Positions 20,985-32,780 of a DNA stretch of 64,000 bases are shown piece by piece. The notes under the pieces are model-generated. The model searched no databases. It saw nothing but the letters and a program-made list of their open reading frames with translations, and was not told the DNA's origin. Source of the stretch: Platerodrilus igneus (lineage: Eukaryota; Arthropoda; Insecta; Coleoptera; Lycidae); contig JARFIW010001104.1 of the NCBI GenBank assembly GCA_036346225.1, forward strand, positions 11,062,001-11,126,000, given 5' to 3'. Position numbers and translations under genes: made by a program. Positions within the stretch are counted from its first letter, which is position 1; each line of letters begins with the position of its first letter.

Positions 20985-21720
20985 ATAGAGAGCAGAGTGT
21001 AGACTGTGTAAATTTCAGGGAAATATGTAGGTTAGCTCAGAATAAAAACCAACGGAGGTATGCGTCCAACCAGTTCCAAAACGGAAAACCCAATGACAAA
21101 AAAATAATTGTACTTAAACTTGATGCTTATTATAAGGAACTAGTTGTTGGTTTTACAATATTTTAAACTAATGTTGATTGTGCAACAGTATTTATTGGAA
21201 AACTATTAATTCGACAAATATCTAAGTGTTGGGGGATATTGGTAGCCGTCAGGTTGCTTAACCCCCTTCACATACACTGAATATCAGTGAAATAGGGTAT
21301 ATATTTAGAAAACATTAGAATGGTAGCCAAGCTGTATCTAAAAATAGCACCTGCTATGTTCGAAGACAACAAACATAGAAACAAGGAAAAAATTGTTGAA
21401 AACATATATGTGGAGCACAGCACTGTATGGCTATGCATGCAATGGGGACAGTAGGAGAAACTAACAAGCTAGAGGTAGGGTCTTTTTGAATGTTGGATTG
21501 TGATGCTTCATATGTATGATGATAAAATGGACAGACAAGTTAATAACAAAGCGGTTCTAGAAATAGTAGGGAAAGAAAGATATCTGCGGAAAACAGAAAA
21601 AAATGGAAAAACAGAAGGATGAACACATTCTAATTCATTTGGGGAATAGCGCGGAATATATTACAAGCAGAAACAGGAAAAGAGAGAGCTAGGGGTAGAC
21701 CTAGGTTACCAAAACCTTAC
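20985..21720 (+). mobile_element. LINE C-terminal module in permuted order
   Basis: Three blocks in plus orientation. First is a C-terminal/3' piece (20985-21085: 'aaatttcagggaaat...gttagctcagaata...aaccagttcc'). Second is a linker (21090-21340: 'aaaactattaattcg', 'gttgcttaacccccttcacatac'). Third is upstream coding text (21345-21715: KHRNKEKIVENI..., NNKAVLEIVGKERYL, then 'ggggtagacctagg'). The same block order is seen on the minus strand at 58.2-59.8 kb. Stops are frequent; no protein is expected. Confidence 0.6.
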
Positions 21721-23355
21721 TATAGCTACTACTAGAAGATGCCTCGGATTCCTTATTGTTAGAACTATTAACATTTGGTGTCTGTTGTTTTTTGCTTTTT
21801 CTATTTCTATATCTATATAACGATTTTCCACTTTGTTCTTTTTTCTTGATCAAAGTCTTTGAAAGGTATATATGTAGCATCAGTTTTAATAAAATTTGTG
21901 GACTCTGGATTGACACTTTTAAATTGTTGAACTGCTTGTTTCTTAATGAATCAGAACATGCTTCAAAAATAATCTGATTACTCATATTGGTTGTATTAGG
22001 TTTCAGTTGCGGACAAAGAAATAATTCATTCAGCTTATGTTTAATCAAGTCGTTAACTGCATGGTGTCTAGATAAACGACTAGCACTGAATTTGAAGCTT
22101 AGGCCTTGAACACCTTGTTCGGTAAATAACTAACCACATCTACATTTATATTGTGCCAAGTCTATAGCCTATTGCGACTCTAAACAAATCATTATCTAAA
22201 AGTGTACCTAGTGAAGCTACAGGTAGTGTGTTTAGCCAAGCACCGGATTCTTTGGACTTTAGTGCATTCAGATGAGCCTTTTCAATTGGATCGTAGCCAT
22301 CTGAATAAGTTGTTTCGAAACTAAATCTGGAAAAGGGGTGCCCTAGGATTTTTGTATCAAACGTAATTTTTCCTGTAATAGTGCACTTACATTTTGAGGT
22401 CCACAGTTTTTCTGCTTCAATGAAAGTATGATCAGGTGTATCTGGTGTGTTAGCTAAGATAATGTCTATTATATGAGAAACAGCAGTTGGAAGAGATACA
22501 AGCCAGCAAGTGAAGATATTAATCGAATTCTCAAATCACCTTTGGATATTGAAAGTGTCGCTTGTATCCATTGGTTATCATTGAAGTGGTTACTAGTAAT
22601 TTCTTCAAGAATTTTTCATAAATATTCATCAATGCGTTGCAATCCAATTTCATCGTGCCAAACTGGACAACATCTTAATGAATGCATCAAAACCATCGAC
22701 AGCATCGCCCAATTTAAAGCCTGGAGTTATAATACATGAAAATTATTTTAATATTTCTGGATTTTTATGCTTTCCAAAAATTTCACACTTGTTGAAATTT
22801 AGAGTCAAGCCAATTTTATTTGATTCCAAGATTATGTATTCCAGAGACTTAAGAACTGATTCGACATCACCACCTATAGATCTGTCATCTCGGTACCAAC
22901 AATTGAATTCTGTTGATATGCTTTTAGTAATACTTTCAATGGTAAGGCAGAATAGGGCGGAACCTAGAGAATAGTCCTGTTGAACGCCACGTTGAGATAG
23001 TGTTGTTTCCTTACCAAACATGAGATAAGAGTGCTTTCGATAGTATTGTGCTACAAAAGGATAAATTTCAGGAATTTTAGAGCTTACTTTTTAAAGCATC
23101 AAATCTCCATGAAGCATATTAAATGCGTTCCTGTAATCTACTTTGATGAATACTTTTTGTTTCGAAAAATTTTGTGCGTGAATATATCGCCTAGCAGATT
23201 GAGCAACTGCTTCAATTCCACCAGGTGTTCCAAAGCCGAATTGTGTAGATCTTAATTGTTCTCCTAGTTTTTCTAATATTTTGTTACATATAATTTTGGA
23301 CACAAGACGGCAATAAAAGGTGCCAACTGCAATCAGTCGGTTACCTCCTTCTTTC
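21720..23355 (-). pseudogene. Decayed reverse transcriptase ORF (SGAWL/GTLLDN family)
   Basis: Minus-strand pieces read in order. The first is NRLIAVGTFYCRLVSKIICN, then FGFGTPGGIEAVAQSARRYI and VFIKVDYRNAFNMLHGDLM (23091-23350). Next are RGVQQDYSLGSALFCL, WYRDDRSIGGDVESVL and IGLTLNFNKCEIFG (22743-23021). A C-terminal domain follows with SGAWLNTLPVASLGTLLDN and FRVAIGYRLG (near 22240-22150). The catalytic YxDD position reads YRDD. The pattern matches a widespread class of invertebrate RT-containing ORFs; I cannot name the clade. Several stops and frameshifts mark it as dead. It lies inside the ORP intron, in the same orientation as the gene. Confidence 0.65.
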
Positions 23356-23858
23356 TTTCTAGTATAGTTGTACTGAACATAAGCATATTTTATAAATCGA
23401 TGGTTAATATTTTGATAACTTGTGATAAAATACGAAATTAAGAAAGTTTAATTTTCTCTAAAAGCGTTGTGTTTCAAATTGATGATTACCGTACTTGGCA
23501 AACGTGTTAAGTACAATGGTCACAAAAAATCGAAGTTATGTATGCTAAACCTAGCTTGTCCTCGATCCTCCTTGTAGAGAACATCGTTTACCGAGCATAC
23601 CTATTTATATACTTATGCTTAATATAGCACATTCCAAAATTTTAACAAAATGTACAAATTTCTTTAAAAGTTATGAAGCTCATTTTAACTCAATCCATAC
23701 AGAAAAAAAAAATTTACAATTAGTTCCAGACGTCTAAGTGTACATGCAATGCACCTATTTTTGAAGTAATTCTGATAAGAAAAACTATACGGACAACAAA
23801 TAAAAGCATTTCTAATTTTTAAATAATCATAATAAAAACAAAATATAAAAATACATAC

Positions 23859-24114
23859 CTTGAGTAACCATTCTACTACTACCATGACTAAATTCATTAT
23901 CTAATTCACATTCTGAACTAACACTATCATTACTCGAAAGTGATCCTGCTTCAGAACTAGTATCAGAGCCTCTAGTTGACACACGAGTTTCAAAAGTGAT
24001 CAACGGAACTTCAGTTTTTTCATGATCATCACCTGGAAGATCCTCTGCATCAAAAAATTCATTTGCACTAAGCCCAGATGAGCCACAACTTAGGGATGAG
24101 TTCGAGTTATGCTT
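23859..24114 (-). CDS. OSBPL3/6/7-like: ORP3/6/7-like gene, FFAT-motif exon
   Basis: 256-bp exon with acceptor GTTTTAG before 24114 and donor CTCAAG|GTATGT after 23859; phase 0 in, phase 1 out. It encodes a Ser-rich acidic linker with NEFFDAEDLPGDDHE. The core EFFDAED is an FFAT-like motif (consensus EFFDAxE), which in this family binds VAP proteins of the endoplasmic reticulum, so the protein probably works at ER contact sites. The last position is Asp where the consensus has Glu. The following Ser/Asp/Glu-rich stretch (SDTSSEAGSLSSNDSVSSE) parallels the linker of vertebrate ORP3/6. The phase-1 end joins the next exon to give a Gly codon. Confidence 0.9.
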
Positions 24115-24162
24115 CTAAAACATTCTAAGTAACTTTTAATAAATAGTCGAGTTCATAATTAC

Positions 24163-24401
24163 TTCAACATCGGGTTCAAGGTGTTCTAAAAATGACGAAT
24201 CAGATGTGTCATGAATACTCTTCAGTCGTCTCCTTAAGTCTGCATTTTGAAGAAGCGCTTCTTTGAGACTCTTTTTAAGACCATTAATCAAGTCACTGTT
24301 AGCGCCAAATTCTGTTGGCAGTTTGTCTTCGGTAGCAAGTTTGTTTAAAGCTCTTTGTTCTCTACTTACTGAATAAGTAATACTTTTTAAACTGCTTAAT
24401 A
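24163..24401 (-). CDS. OSBPL3/6/7-like: ORP3/6/7-like gene, coiled-coil exon 2
   Basis: 239-bp exon with acceptor CCTTATAG before 24401 and donor GTTGAA|GTAATT after 24163; phase 1 in, phase 0 out. It encodes LSSLKSITYSVSREQRAL..., then NGLKKSLKEALLQNADLRRRL and SIHDTSDSS. This corresponds to the helical segment of vertebrate ORP6 ending ...QALNQNAELRSRLNRIHSES. The conserved 'LLQNADLRRRL' block is the best anchor for placing these exons in ORP3/6/7. Confidence 0.9.
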
Positions 24402-24454
24402 CTATAAGGAAAATTGTTAAAGCAATTGAATGCATAAACATATGACATTAATAC

Positions 24455-24596
24455 CTTCTCTAGCTATGTTGACAAATTTATTGTAAACTTGGTTTTCAAA
24501 GTCAATGGAAATTTGATTATTATCAATACAATCTATTTCGGTGGAATTTCTAAAGCTGCTGTTACGTTTCATTTGGAGACTTGATAATGAATTACT
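24455..24596 (-). CDS. OSBPL3/6/7-like: ORP3/6/7-like gene, coiled-coil exon 1
   Basis: 142-bp exon with acceptor TTTTTAG before 24596 and donor AGAGAAG|GTATTA after 24455; phase 0 in, phase 1 out. It encodes SNSLSSLQMKRNSSFRNS..., then QISIDFENQVYNKFVNIARE. The split codon G|TA joins the next exon as Val. The phase-0 start matches the phase-0 end of the exon at 60124-60353, giving a 35.5-kb intron. A further phase 0-0 exon within that intron cannot be excluded. Confidence 0.85.
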
Positions 24597-25228
24597 CTAA
24601 AAAGTAATAAAAAAAATTAATTTTGCACAAAAAGATTTTTAAAAAAATTATTATCAAAAAATATGTAGAGCTGCCGATTTTAGACAAAGATATACCGAGT
24701 TATAAAATAAAGAACATATCTTAAAGTTGTATATAATTTTAAGAAGTTAAGCTATTAGTAAAAGTAAATAGAATCTAGTTGCATGAGTAATTGGATTTTA
24801 CTGCATCTATGGAAATGATACGTCGTCATGATAACTAACAATATAAATATCAATTAAAATCATCACAATTTAGCGAATTACTCTAACTAACGTGCATATG
24901 AAAGTAAATTCCAACGATTTTAACTTAACAACGCGGATCTGCAAACAAGAACTGGTTTAGCATAATGTTATGAATGCAGTAGAAATTACACTACCAAGTT
25001 ACGAAAATTTTGTATGAAAATGGGTCTCACAGCTGACCTGTCAAATAAAAACCTTACTGTAATTTGCTTAGCAAATTTGAAGAAATGTAAATGACCTTCA
25101 GAGATCTGGATATAAAATAAACAATTCTTTGTTTATTCATAACAGTTATCTTGCCTTTCAACGAGTAATGAGTGGTTTAAAATTTCTATACAAATGTTAC
25201 GGATTCTTATTATAAAATTATAAGACAT
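24597..25228. other. ORP giant intron, left flank of Gypsy-A
   Basis: AT-rich unique-looking intron DNA. It ends with ACAT (25225-25228), the left copy of the Gypsy-A target-site duplication. No gene is seen. Confidence 0.7.
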
Positions 25229-26978
25229 TGTCACCGCTGATGGTAAACCAGAAATAGAACGATAGGTAATTGGTCCCTGTTGTAACGATGGCAGAAGGGA
25301 AGGGTGGCTTGCTCAGCCAGGAGGTCGTGGGCTGACGGCTTCGACTAAGGACCAGAATGGCGAAGCTCGAAGAGTAAGGGCGCCAGAGTCTTGCCACAAA
25401 GAAAATATAGAACCGTGACTCAAAGGTTCCAACTCATACACAAGTTTCCAAATACCATATCCAAGCAGCACAAAGCGGCACAATCGTCACGCGCTAACTC
25501 AAAACAATAATAAAAATAATAATCAAGGAACACGTATAATATTTACTTGGCACAAATACAGGTGACACAATGCACAAAAAAAATATATATAAAGTACGGT
25601 ATACAAAAGGGGGGGTGAATATTGATCAAAACTGGTGAAAATGATGCTTATCTTAAAATAAGAATATTGTGTAAATAATGTACCTAAGGTGGTGCAGTAC
25701 TAACAGAAAAACAAGAGAAAATAAAGTGGTGCGTGGAGACCCACGAACGGTTCGGTACATACACGGGGTACCGCAAAATAGGCGAATGAATAAGTTGTCA
25801 CTAACGCAAGTTAAAACGCGACGAAAGGCATGCCGCTCATCCGTTACATAAAGGCGCGGAGATAAATAATCTCTAAAATTTATAAATATATCGCGTTCGT
25901 TGGTGGATCTTTTACAAAACAAAATATCGTAGCATAAAAATAAACCTGAAAAATAAGGCAAAATACATAGCATATAAATCTGGTGAAATTAATAGTAAAG
26001 CAGATAACAAAAAAATGTATAAACACACTGTAGGTCACAATTGTTACTACAAAACTTCGGTATCTAAAGAAAAAGTACACACAATAGTTCGCCTGAATAG
26101 TGATTAAACATGTACACACCGAGGGAAAAGCAAAAGAATTTATGAAACGTTACTTCTAATTTCCAAAAATGTAAAAATATACCTTTCGTTGTGATAAAAC
26201 TGGATTTTGTAATAATTAAAACGTAAATAAATTTAGCTGATAACGTAATTTAAATTGGTTGTTGAGGCGATACCAAAAAAACAGGTATTAAAGTAAATAG
26301 GTATACGACCTTCGAGATCCAGGTGTCCTGAGTACTCTTAGTAGTAGCAACGCAGCTCTGGGCTCGATAATCGGCGGGGCGACTATTGCTTCCTTCCAAA
26401 ACAGCCAATGTAAATTTGTAAACAAAAGCAATGAACAAGCAGGAACGGTGATCGAAGGCGAAAACTAAAGATACTACTAAAAGTAGTACCGACGGCAGTC
26501 TAAAGCAGGTAGTACTAAAAGATGGTACATAAAACCGAAGAAGAAGGCCACTAAAATGAGAGAAAAATAATTAGAATACCAATACTGTACCTAAATAATT
26601 ACGTACGTTGGACGGCCTTATCGCAAAAGCGAAGAGTCGGAGACGCAAATAAATTCCACAAACGGAAGTGGACAAACGCCACTAACTTCTGTTGTATAAT
26701 TACAGATCCTCCCCAAGGAGATGCTAAAACAAATGCTCAATACGCACTTATAAAATTACACAACAAAACCAAGAGCGTTCACTTTACTCTTTTACAAGCT
26801 TCAAACAAACAATGAATATCGACTTCATGCATACTACACCTGCTAGATAAGATAATCGACCCATTCAGAAATAGAAATAGACAAAGAATTAAAACGAGTT
26901 GGAAATTAACCTCGAAAACCGGATAAGATTTTATAGAAAACACAGAATAACTTGAAAACTGGAAAGCTACACGTAACA
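25229..26978 (-). repeat. Gypsy-A 3' LTR
   Basis: 1750 bp; on the minus strand it starts TGTTACGTGTAGC and ends GGTGACA. The small ORFs inside are paralleled in the other LTR only because the DNA is duplicated. It contains a palindromic TACTACTAAAAGTAGTA near 26472. Confidence 0.95.
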
Positions 26979-26980
26979 AA

Positions 26981-26990
26981 TCCCTCCACC
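26981..26990 (-). other. Gypsy-A polypurine tract
   Basis: On the minus strand GGTGGAGGGA lies two bases upstream of the 3' LTR, the usual place for the plus-strand DNA primer. Confidence 0.75.
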
Positions 26991-27306
26991 AAAAGAAAAT
27001 TTTTCACACAAAAATTTTCTCCAGACGAAGGGCCAAAAACAAAAACAAGTCATAAACTCAACACTCAGTCCACCTACCAGAGCCAGAAAAAGCCAATAAA
27101 GATAGGGGCGTCTCATAACCACAGAACACTCCCGAAATTCAAACAAAGCGTATACCTCCAGATCCCTCAAAAGGAGACTTTCCAAGTCAGAAAACACGCT
27201 CAGAAACTAACGTCCGCTCACATACCAACTGCCACACAAAACACATATACAAGGACAAAAAAACAACACAAAGATATTCACACAGTAGCAATAAGGAAGT
27301 GTACCA

Positions 27307-30300
27307 CTAGTCAATGACCTCATCTTCATCCGCACCTACAGTCGGCTTTAAATCTTTCGCATGCCAATTTCCAACAATATGCCCATCTGGGTCTTTGAGT
27401 TGATACACCCAGCGCGATAATTTTTTATATATGGTAAATGGACCAATGAATTAATGCGCTAACTTAGCAGAAAAGTGGCGAGCAGCATCAGAGAGGACAT
27501 AGTTGCCACGCCACACAGATTGGTTCACTTGGAATTCCACTGGCCGTCTACGTAAATCGTAATATTTCTTAGCTTTTTCATATGCCGTACCAAGACGTTT
27601 CTTCACGTGCACGTAAACCTTTTTTAATAATTTCGAACGTTCATGCAGGTCTTCGTCTCGTCTAAATTCTAAATCGCGGTCTTCGTCTTCTTCAGTCTCA
27701 ACGGTTAACGGTTTGGTAGAATTAATTGACATTTCCCTGCCAAAGTTTATAAAGTAGGGAGTCGTGCCCGTAACTTCATGTTTAGCGGTACGTATGGCGC
27801 AAGCAACATGTGGTAAATAACGGTCCCATTCTTTCTGGTTGTCTGACACATAAGCGGTAAGCATAGTCTTCAAAACGCGGTTCACCCTTTCCGTAGGATT
27901 AGCCTGCGGGTGGTAGTTGGCGGTGTAGGGAAGTTTGCAACCATAACCTTTAATCATATTAACAAACTGGTGACTACGTAATTGTGTGCCATTGTCGCAA
28001 ATGACACGTAGGGGTATTCCAAAGAGTAAAAATACATTTTCTTCAATTAATCTGGTAATGGAAACGGCAGTAGCATTGCGGAGGGGAAACACTACAGGAA
28101 ATTTACTAAAACAATCGGCAATAACTAAAGCATAGACGCCTCGCCAGAGCGCGGTAACGGACCGATAACATCCACACAAATAACTTCCCAAGGGCGAGAT
28201 ATTTGGGAATGCCCCCATTAAACCGATCGGAGCCTGCTGGAGCGGTTTAGTGCGGCACACATCTCACAGCGGCGAACATATTTGGCAATATCTTGATGCA
28301 TTTTGGGCCAGTAGTAAGTCTGGTTAACCCGATGGAATGTTTTATATACACCAGCATGACCACTGGTGGGTATGTCATGGCATTGGGAAATAACCTCAAT
28401 ACGTTTTTCTTTGGGCACGACGAGTTTCCATTGATCATCGTCGGCGCATAGTTCGCTATAACGAGGTTGAAGGTGTTTATATAGCTGTTCATTATAAATA
28501 CGCCAGGCCGAAAAATTTTGCGGATTGTCACTAACTTGGGTATACATACGGCGATACCAAGAATCGGCCACATTGTTAATAGCTGGGAATTCAATTGCTC
28601 CTATATCAGGCACGCACGCGACAAGGCATCCGGTACTAAATGGTCTTTGCCTTTCCGATGTATTATTTCGTCGTATTGTTGCAATCGCACAGCCCAACGT
28701 GCGATGCGGCCAATAGGATCTTTGATATTGTTAAGCCACTTTAAGCTGTAGTGGTCAGTCACGACTGTAAAGTGTGACCCTTCAATATACGGTCTTAATT
28801 TTTCAATAGCGAATAGCACCGCTAAGCATTCCTTCTCGGTAGTGCTATATTTCTTTTCATTTTTAGTAAGTGACCGACTAATATAACAGATCACATTTTC
28901 ACCATCAGGATACGATTGAGTAAGGACGGCGCCCAAACCGTAACCAGAAGCATCGGTTTGGACGACAAAGGGTAGATCAAAGTTCCGACACGTAAGCACC
29001 GGGGCAGAAATAAGAAAATCTTTAATAATTTGCAACGAATGTTCACATTCTTCAGTCCATACAAACGTTCGGTTCTTTTTCAACAATGTAGTAAGTGGTG
29101 TGATATTGGAGGAAAAATTTGGCACGAAACGTCGGTACTACGAAGCCATTCCGATAATCCGGCGTACTGCGGTCACATTCGCAGGTGTAGGGAGTTCCAT
29201 AATGGCGGCAACTTTTTCGGGTCGACTTGCAGTCCGTGAGAATTAACAATATATCCGAGGTAGCGGAGTTCTGGTTTACAGAAATTACACTTTTCCTTGC
29301 TAAGTCTTAAGCCAGCTTTTGTAATACGATCAAAAACTTCTGTTAACACTTCAAGATGTTTTTCAAATTTAGGGGTAGTTATGATGACGTCATCCAAATA
29401 TGTGAACACAAAGGGTTCGAGGTCGGCACCGATGACCCTGTCAATTAATCTCTGCCACGTAGCCGGGGCATTATGTAGGCCAAAAGGCATTCGGCGAAAT
29501 TGGAAGAGTACCCGGTTGGGGACGGTAAATGCCGTGTATTGACGGGATGATTCAGACATAGGGATTTGCCAGTAAGCTGATTTTATATCTAAAGTGGTCA
29601 GGAAGCGGGCATCCCTAAGTTTATCTAACGTACTACTAATGTATGTAAGTGGGTACGCGTCGGATTTACTAACTTTGTTCAATTTTCTGAAGTCTACACA
29701 GAATCGGTAGGATTGGTCTTTTTTTTTAATCATTACAATAGGGCTAGCCCAAGCAGATGATGATGGTTCTACGATACCATCACTTAACATTTTATCGAGT
29801 TCAATATCGACATGGCGTTGAAGTGCGGGGGAAATGGGATAATACCGCTGTTTAATAGGTGGGGAGTTGGTATTTATTTCGTGTTCGACTAGGTGCGTGC
29901 AACCTATTGCCTCATCCCTACTAGCAAAATTGTTTTTAATTAATTCGTCAAGTTCGATTTCTTGTTCCCGAGTAAGATGATCAACCGTTTGTAAACTTGC
30001 AATTGAAGGATACAAATCATTTTCAGAAGTCGCAAAAATCCAACTTCCGTCACGAAGATTAGGCACGATTTCCATTCTTTTCCAAAAATCGGTTCCCAAT
30101 ATTAGCGAATTGGATAGCAAGGGAATGACCAAAATATCAAAAATTTTTACGCGGTCTTTAAGTACAATCGGGACACAAATGGACCCAATGCTGTCACAGG
30201 TTTTGCCATTTGCCACAGTACATGGTTGGGCATTTGTTGTATTAAGTTTACAAATTTCTTTTAACTGTTTCCAGGCACGATCGCCTATCACGTTCTGGAA

Positions 30301-30338
30301 GCACCAGAATCAAGAAGGCCTTTAAATTCAATCCCAAG
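27307..30338 (-). pseudogene. Gypsy-A pol (protease, RT, RNase H, integrase), broken
   Basis: Minus-strand polyprotein in pieces. Protease: active site LLDSGASR near 30300, with a one-base loss just after it, then ILGTDFWKR. RT: VEPSSSAWASPIVMIKKKD, CVDFRKLN, LDIKSAYWQI, MPFGLHNAP and the catalytic YLDDVI. RNase H: VQTDASGYGLGAVL, CLAVLFAIEKLRPY, DALSRA. Integrase: zinc module H..H..C..C (HAGVYKTFH...YVRRCEMC), then the DDE triad in ALVIADCFSK, VICDNGTQL and HPQANPTERVNRV. The C-terminus is WHAKDLKP, with the stop at 27307-27309. Frame changes lie near 30295, 29150, 28600 and 28240, and a nonsense codon at about 27451 splits the integrase tail. Confidence 0.9.
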
Positions 30339-30469
30339 TATATTTATTTATTTATTTTTATTTATTTTATTTATTTCATACCAACAGCATCAGCCAATTA
30401 CAGGTATAAATATTCAATAAAACACATTTATCATACAAGTTCTAGCAACTAATAACAGAATTAATTTTA

Positions 30470-31940
30470 TTAACACCAGTCAACTGTTTTTAAGTGTTCT
30501 TCAATTGATTTCAAGTCTCTGGAGTATATATCTATGTCAATTTTGTTTATTGTAGCACAGGTTCTTAATAATGGACTATTGCGATATGTATTTGTTGTTG
30601 GAACATTTACTGCATAAAACATAGATGAGCATCTTGTATTTATTGATGGACAATGTAAAGATAACATTGCAAGAAACTTATTATTGTCTATCATGCCTAA
30701 TAAAAGTTTAATAATGTAGATAGCATCTAAGTATTTCCTTCTGTTTCTTAAGCTTTTAAATTCAAGTATAGTTTCTAATAGTTGCTGATCATATCCTCTT
30801 GGTGGGTATAGTCCGTGCTTTTTATAGTGCAAATACTTCAAAAATTTTCTTTGTATTTTCTCAATAGCAGCGATGCCTACTGCATACTGTGGATTCCAAA
30901 TTACTGAGGCATACTCAAGTTTAGGAACAACAAGTGAATTATATAATGATGTAATTGCTAAAGAGTCTTTGAAATATTTTGTATTTCTTACAACAAATCC
31001 TAGTATCTTATAGGCTTCGCTTGTTATAGCTGAAATATGTTGATTAAATAGTAATTTACTATCATATATAATTCCAAGATCTTTATGACTAGCCTTTCTA
31101 CTCAATACTGCATCTTCTATTTTATAGTCATATGTTGTAATATATCTACCTGTTGTAAATGACACCACCACACACTTGTTTATATTAAATGTAAAGTGAT
31201 GTAGGTCACACCAGCGTACCACATTATTTAAGTCATTTTGCAATGACACACAATCCTGCATGCTGTGAATGGCCTTAAAAATTTTAAAATCATCAGCATA
31301 CATTAATCCTTCAGAACTTATAAGGTTACTTATTATGAGATTTATTACAATTAGAAAAGTAATGGGCCAAGATTGGACACTTATGAACTCAGATGTTGCA
31401 ATGTAGGTATCTGATTTGCATCCCTTAATTTCAACATATAATTTTCTTTCCTTTAGATATGATATTAATAATAATATCAATGACTCATCCACCTCTGATT
31501 TATGTAAAGCTTGGATTATTTCAGTGTGATAGACAGTATCAAAAGCTTTTTCCAAGTCTGTATAAATAACATCAACCTGTTTTCCACATCTAAAAGAATT
31601 ATGCACAAATTGGGTAAAATTAATAAGATTGGTTGTAGTTGACCTTTGTGGATAAAAGCCATGTTGTTGATCACTAATAAAAGTTTTATTTGAGAAAAAG
31701 TCTTGCTTGAATAATTATTTCAAAAACTTTTGAAAAAGCGGAACTGATACAAATGGATCTGTAATTTTTTACATCTGTTTTGTTTCCTGCTTTATGTATA
31801 GGAATAACTTTACTAACTTTCCATGTTGTGGGAAATATACTATTTTTTAAGCAATAATTAAAAATATATTTCAGTGGTTCAATAAAAGCATTTGCACATC
31901 CTTTTACAATATACGTCGGAAACCTTATCCGGTCCCACTG
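30470..31940 (-). pseudogene. LINE-A ORF2, RT part
   Basis: Reverse transcriptase of LINE-A. The frame just upstream of the first ATG reads PTTWKVSKVIPIHKAGNK and SDQQHGFYPQRSTTTNL. It continues with VIYTDLEKAFDTV, an altered 'VPQGS' block, the catalytic MYADDFKIF and the CR1-type tail (LVVPKLEYASVIWNP, IEKIQRKFLKYL). A frameshift separates 31606 from the upstream part. It ends about 120 bp before the A-rich tail. No RNase H follows. Confidence 0.85.
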
Positions 31941-31944
31941 CCCT

Positions 31945-32780
31945 TATTTATTTTTATTTATTTATTTATTTATTTATAATAAAACATGTGTGAATCACAG
32001 ACGTGAATAACAATTTGTCAAATACAATAAAAATATATTTAGAATATACAATTAAAAAAAAAAAACACCAAAAAGATGGAAATTATATTATAAATCTTCA
32101 GAGGACAACCTTAAAGAACCAACTGAAGCTAAAAACTCTGGTACTGTGTAGAAAGCATTTTCTAATAAGAACCTTTTTATATTTAATTTAAATTGATAAA
32201 TAGGCAAATCTTTTATGCTAGAATGAAGTGCATTATAAAAAATACAGCCAAAGTAGTTAGAACCATTTCTGCTCCTACTTAGCCTATGGTAAGGTACAAC
32301 TAATTTTCCCTTGTTGCGAGTGTCAAAGTGATGAATATCAGTGTTGAGTTGATATTGAAAGATTTGTTTTTTTATGTAAAGCAGACATTGTAAAATAAAC
32401 AGACAAGGCAAAGTTAAAATTTTAAATTTTATAAACGATGCACGGCAGTCATCACGGAACCCAAGGTTAGACATAATGCGCACAACTCTACGTTGAAGCT
32501 TGAAAACCCGAAGGGAGCCGCTACAATGACCCCACACAATTATAGCATATGAAATATGACAATGGAACATGCCATGATAACATGACAGTAGCACATTAGG
32601 TGAAAGTGATCTTACCAAAGAGTTTATGAGATAATTAGTTCGGCAAAGTTTTTTGCATAGCAGATCACAGTGGGTGTCCCAACTTAATTTGCTATCCAGG
32701 GTAATACCGAGAAAACTAGCCGATTGCTCTTTTGAAAAAGAATCCCTTTTTAATGAAAAAATTATTTGTTTGGTTTTATC
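31945..32780 (-). mobile_element. LINE-A2: 5'-truncated LINE inside LINE-A ORF2
   Basis: A second (AAATA)n-type tail at 31945-31980 follows a C-terminal LINE segment (SFLGITLDSKLSWDTH, LLSCYHGMFHCHISYAIIVWG, LQRRVVRIMSNL, FDTRNKGKLVVPYHR). LINE-A's own ORF2 text lies on both sides: YEINESIKRLSNTRN upstream and GSGTG/KVSDVY-type RT text downstream. The open frame 32088-32987 is therefore a chimera of LINE-A and this insert. Exact 5' boundary and target duplication are unclear. Confidence 0.7.

Noticed and set aside
25653..26438. Minus ORFs inside the Gypsy-A LTR
   Set aside because: Both LTRs carry them only because of duplication; frames change at small indels and no domain is visible.
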